Below are positions 60,925 to 64,000 of a stretch of 64,000 nucleotides of DNA, one piece after another. The notes beneath the pieces are model-generated. The model had not been told where the DNA came from. It saw only the letters and a list, made by a program, of their open reading frames with translations, and made no database searches. This DNA is from Roseiflexus castenholzii DSM 13941 (GTDB taxonomy: Bacteria; Chloroflexota; Chloroflexia; Chloroflexales; Roseiflexaceae). Where the stretch lies: the NCBI RefSeq assembly GCF_000017805.1, contig NC_009767.1, forward strand, positions 1,116,001-1,180,000. Direction: 5' to 3'. The number at the start of each line of letters is the position of its first letter. Position 1 is the stretch's first letter. The position numbers were made by a program, and so were the translations under genes.

Positions 60925-62487
60925 TCACGACTGCACCTGCGACTGATCCGCCACGGCTCGCGTGTGCAACGCTGGCATAGTCAACATCGTCATGTCGCGC
61001 AACGCGTGCAGATGGTCGTACACCTGCGGATGGTCTTTGGCGAAACGTTGGACAATCTCATCACGCTCCAGCCAGTCGAGCAGCGCCGGGAACTCCGGCG
61101 TCTGCATGAGCGCGGCCATCCGCCCTTCGATACTGTGTTCCAGGAAGAAGCCAGGATCACGGTTCTTCAATTCCGCCGGAACGAACATGCGATCCAGTTC
61201 GCCGCGCTTTGCCAGCGCCGGTTCCATGGCTTCATAGACGACTTCGAACAACACCAGCGCCATCCGTTCTCCAGGTTGCGCCAGTCCGTAGGTACGGCAG
61301 GTGTCTTCCAGCGACAGGGTGCAGACAACGCATGGCGAGGTGACATACTCGGCGCCGGTTGCGCGGATCTGGTTTGCTTTCAGCACCGAAATCTTGCGTC
61401 GCAGGTCGGTGTTTTCCGGCAAACGCATGCCGCCGGCGCCGCCGTTGCAGCAGTAGTTGTGCTCACGATTAGGGGTCATTTCAACAAAATTGTCGGTCAC
61501 GAGGTACAGCAGATCGCGGAACACGTCTCCCAACCCGGAGAGGCGCGTGGCGTAGCACGGATCGTGCAGCGTGACTTTCAGGTCGGTCTTTTCGACCGGC
61601 AACCGCCCTTCCCGGATCAGGTCGAGCATCAGCGTATCGACGCTCACAATCGGATAGCGGAAGGGACGTCCCAGGGTTTCCGACGCCTCGGCGTAGAGCG
61701 TGCGCGCGTCGCAGCCGCATTCGACCAGCAGTATCTTCTTGACGCCGAGCCGATCCGCTTCCTGTTCCCACTCTTCCAGCATTTGCTTTGAGAGATTGTG
61801 GTGAACCGCGATGTGGTCGATCTCGGTGCCGGTGTCGATCACATACGGCGAGATGGTGTAACTGACCCCGGCAGCATTGAGGATTTTGATCAGTTTGATG
61901 CCGTAATCAGGGATTTTGGTGTTGCCAGCCGCCGGACAGACGAAGAGCATTTCGGCGCCGTGCACATCGACCGGCACTTCGATCCCTTCGCTGCGCAGGA
62001 ACAAACCAACCCGTCCGATGACCTGCGGGATGGTCAATCCGAAACTGTGGCGGTAACGCTCGGTGTTTTCGACGATGGATTTGATGGTCGGGTTGGCGTA
62101 GCTCAACCCGGAGTCGGCGTAAGCGGCGCGCGCGAGGCGCACAATACGGCGTGTGCTGATGCCTGCCGGGCAGGCGAGCGTGCAGCGTCCGCACGCGGTG
62201 CATGCCCAGAAGTAGCGCATGTTCTCCTTCAGGTCGTCCACCGTTGGCGTGGGAACCAATCCGAGTGCTCCGCCGATCTGCCCTTCGAGCGTCATGTAGC
62301 GCTGATAGACCTGGCGTATCAGCCCGGTTTTGTGGGTGGGATGCAGTTTTTCGTCGCCGGTGACCAGATACCACGCGCAGGCTTCACCGCACATCTTACA
62401 GTCCATACACGCTTCAAGATTGACCACGTCCTCGGCAGTCATGTTCTTGCGCAGCGAGTCGACAAAGACGCGCATTTCCGCTTCCAT
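60925..62487 (-). CDS. Iron-sulfur heterodisulfide-reductase-like subunit (HdrD/DsrK family)
   Basis: A 520-aa protein. Two [4Fe-4S] motifs near residues 27 and 94 are CMDCKMCGEAC and CTACGRCTLACP. Two CCG-type domains follow. One includes FVCPAAGNTKIPD and VECGCDARTLY. The other has HDPCYATRLSGLGD, CCNGGAGGMRLP and CVVC. These bind the catalytic cluster in HdrB/HdrD and DsrK. ATG 62487 has GGAGGG 7 nt upstream. The open frame to GTG 62505 contains that site. The 105-residue tail after the second CCG region (RMFVPAELKNRDP onward) is an extension. Partner: the b-type cytochrome just downstream. Confidence 0.88.
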   Translation of the reverse strand: MEAEMRVFVDSLRKNMTAEDVVNLEACMDCKMCGEACAWYLVTGDEKLHPTHKTGLIRQVYQRYMTLEGQIGGALGLVPTPTVDDLKENMRYFWACTACGRCTLACPAGISTRRIVRLARAAYADSGLSYANPTIKSIVENTERYRHSFGLTIPQVIGRVGLFLRSEGIEVPVDVHGAEMLFVCPAAGNTKIPDYGIKLIKILNAAGVSYTISPYVIDTGTEIDHIAVHHNLSKQMLEEWEQEADRLGVKKILLVECGCDARTLYAEASETLGRPFRYPIVSVDTLMLDLIREGRLPVEKTDLKVTLHDPCYATRLSGLGDVFRDLLYLVTDNFVEMTPNREHNYCCNGGAGGMRLPENTDLRRKISVLKANQIRATGAEYVTSPCVVCTLSLEDTCRTYGLAQPGERMALVLFEVVYEAMEPALAKRGELDRMFVPAELKNRDPGFFLEHSIEGRMAALMQTPEFPALLDWLERDEIVQRFAKDHPQVYDHLHALRDMTMLTMPALHTRAVADQSQVQS

Positions 62488-62985
62488 ATGAGTGCCCTCC
62501 CTCACGTATCATGTGGATAACGATGAATGAACCGGGAATGTGGACCAGAATGATAGACAATGCTTCAGTTGCGTGCAGTGGCGGTATCAGGCACGATGGC
62601 TTCGATGGTTGCACCGGTGACAGGTCGCGAGCGACGAATAGTGAGCCTCACGTTCCGCGTCACAGTGCAGCGTTCACGCATGAACACACATAGTGCAGCA
62701 ACACGGTGGATACCGGTCGGGCTGCCGGTACGCTCCCTCTCACGTATCCGTGGTGGAGGGCATCGGACGGGGCGCGGTTGCCGCATCGGAAATGATCACG
62801 CGATCACAGCAGAACGTCGCTGCAATCTTCTCGTCATCGATATAGACTGGTCTCATAATCGAGATGTGCAGAGAAGGGGTGATCGTTGTGGTTGAGAGTG
62901 TAGCAGAAGTCGGTGAGATGATGCGTGAAAAGATTGCTACAGAAAATTGTGGTTTGAGGGAGTTTAAACTTTTTGAGCATCCCGC
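62488..62985. other. Intergenic region between HdrD-like gene and transposase remnant
   Basis: No gene is seen. GC content falls in 62840-62985. Short inverted repeats such as TGATC-ACGC-GATCA near 62790 are present. No complete IS end could be identified with certainty. Confidence 0.35.
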
Positions 62986-63477
62986 TTATTGCCGGCGACG
63001 CCTGCGGTGCAGGTGGCGCATCGAGCGGCGCGGACGGTAGCCAAGGGCGCGCAGGCGGGCAGCAATGGTCTGAATAGAGGGAAGGTCGTCGGGGTTGTAC
63101 CCCTTCTGCTCGATCAGGGCGCGGCGCACCTCTTCGATGCTCATGCATGGCGCGCTGGCGTCGCTGCGACATTCGGCGTGTTGGCGACGCCAGGCTTCCA
63201 CCAGATCGCGAATGTCATCCAGCAGATTGGGCAGGCGCGCTTCGACCGGCTTGCGCCCTCGCAGATGGGTGGCGTCAAGACAGGTCAGACCACTCTCCAG
63301 TTCGCGCATGCCTTTGCGGATAGTGGCGCGATTCCAGCCGAGTTCACGCTCGGCAAGACGCTGCCCGCCAGGACCCAACGCTCTGACCGTGCGCGCCATG
63401 AAGATCCGGCGCTCACTGCCTTTCAGCGATTGGGCGGTCTGGATTAACTCGGTTTTGATCTCATCGTTGAGGTCCAT
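62986..63477 (-). pseudogene. ISAzo13-family transposase, N-terminal remnant
   Basis: The 163-codon frame matches the start of ISAzo13-type transposases: LGPGGQRLAERELGWNRATIRKG, then a LLDDIRDLVEAW motif, and IEEVRRALIEQKGYNPDDLPSIQTIA. After LGYRPRR it turns into a basic tail and stops at 62986. The full enzyme is more than 400 aa, and the catalytic DDE part is absent. It is a relic. Confidence 0.75.
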
Positions 63478-63505
63478 GGTTCGTGGGAGGGTTCGAGGTT
63501 CGCAT

Positions 63506-64000
63506 TCAACCTCCGCTGTCCATCACCGCCGCGTGGCAGAAATATGCTGCGCGCTGCGTTATCAGCCGCTTCGTGCCGGTCAAGCGAACCGATGTACATA
63601 ATGGCAGGTGCGCCGAAGAGTTGCCAACCATAATGTGCACCTCAACCGGCTCAACGACGAGGTGCATGGTCGTATCATAATACGCGAGCAGTTCGACAGG
63701 CAAGGTAAAGATCACGCGCTTTCGTTCGCCCGGTTGGAGATGCACACGCTTGAAGCCGCGCAGTTCTTTGACCGGTCGCGTGACGCTGGCGCCTTCGGTG
63801 CGTGTGTAGAGTTGCACCACCTCATCGCCGCTGCGCTCTCCTGTGTTGATCACGTCCACCGATGCCTGCACTTCGCCATCGGTCGTCACGTCAGGCGTGA
63901 CCGTCAGGTTTTCGAATGCGAACTGCGTGTAGCTCAGCCCAAAGCCGAACGGAAAGAGCGGTTGATTGCTCTCATCCATGTACGGTCCATAGAAGAACGA
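63506..64000 (-). CDS. Glycoside hydrolase family 3 (beta-glucosidase-type), C-terminal part only
   Basis: The gene enters from the right window edge, and about 165 C-terminal codons are seen. PLFPFGFGLSYTQFAF and a fibronectin-III-like domain (VDVINTGERSGDEVVQLY, ELRGFKRVHLQPGERKRV) are the usual C-terminus of GH3 beta-glucosidases and xylosidases. The catalytic domain lies outside. Such enzymes cleave beta-linked sugars. The specificity cannot be read here. About 28 bp separate its stop from the start of the transposase remnant, which lies downstream. Confidence 0.85.
   Translation of the reverse strand, partial: SFFYGPYMDESNQPLFPFGFGLSYTQFAFENLTVTPDVTTDGEVQASVDVINTGERSGDEVVQLYTRTEGASVTRPVKELRGFKRVHLQPGERKRVIFTLPVELLAYYDTTMHLVVEPVEVHIMVGNSSAHLPLCTSVRLTGTKRLITQRAAYFCHAAVMDSGG

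Overview
The window reads as chromosomal DNA of a GC-rich Chloroflexota bacterium, most likely Roseiflexus or a close relative. This is inferred from recognised proteins (rny next to spoVS, a TilS/HprT fusion, tyrosine phenol-lyase, a Thermotoga-type GlgP), from the codon use, and from the abundant small palindromic repeats. No searches were run. No rRNA, tRNA or CRISPR array was seen.

Layout. 1-8915: a HAD phosphatase cut by the left edge, a methyltransferase, smc, then rny-spoVS (closed by a clear terminator) and a ketopantoate reductase. 9042-11153 (minus): a compact thioredoxin / Lgt-like / Mut7-C operon. 11250-18999 (plus): a long co-directional run of cmk, a bPH protein, a membrane GATase-fold protein, a tilS-hprT fusion and tyrosine phenol-lyase. 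19682-22197: a sugar-binding lipoprotein followed by a HAMP-STAS receptor. 22506-24277: two paralogous membrane proteins. 24771-27324: a nitrilase, a small nucleotidyltransferase and rtcB. 27785-29332: an AT-rich restriction-modification pair whose nuclease gene is frameshifted at a G7 run, then ligA and an alpha/beta hydrolase.

32504-34496 is the most unusual part. Thirteen tandem copies of a 105-112 bp hairpin unit run directly into the 3' end of a GxxExxY (PD-(D/E)XK-like) gene, and two diverged hairpins lie on its other side. Next comes a lysR remnant split by a 148-bp MITE (second copy at 1849-1996, both with 3-bp TNA target duplications). An intact lysR lies divergent from acnA, followed by a decayed MNT/HEPN pair, a D12 adenine methylase, asnS and a hybrid histidine kinase.

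46635-51659 (minus) is a likely lipid or ester operon: two alpha/beta hydrolases, an ACT protein, an acyl-CoA ligase and a serine hydrolase. Upstream of it lies a SulP-STAS-rhodanese fusion. 54185-55376 holds an AT-rich DNA methyltransferase gene broken by an in-frame amber codon. The right end carries a metal-site-less beta-lactamase-fold protein, pspA, glgP, an Hdr/DsrMK-like membrane redox pair, an ISAzo13 transposase remnant and the 3' end of a GH3 glycosidase gene.

Mobile-element traffic is the recurring theme: two copies of one MITE, two further MITE-like elements, a dispersed hairpin family and three restriction-modification or toxin-antitoxin modules in visible decay. The metabolic genes are otherwise ordinary for a thermophilic phototroph relative.
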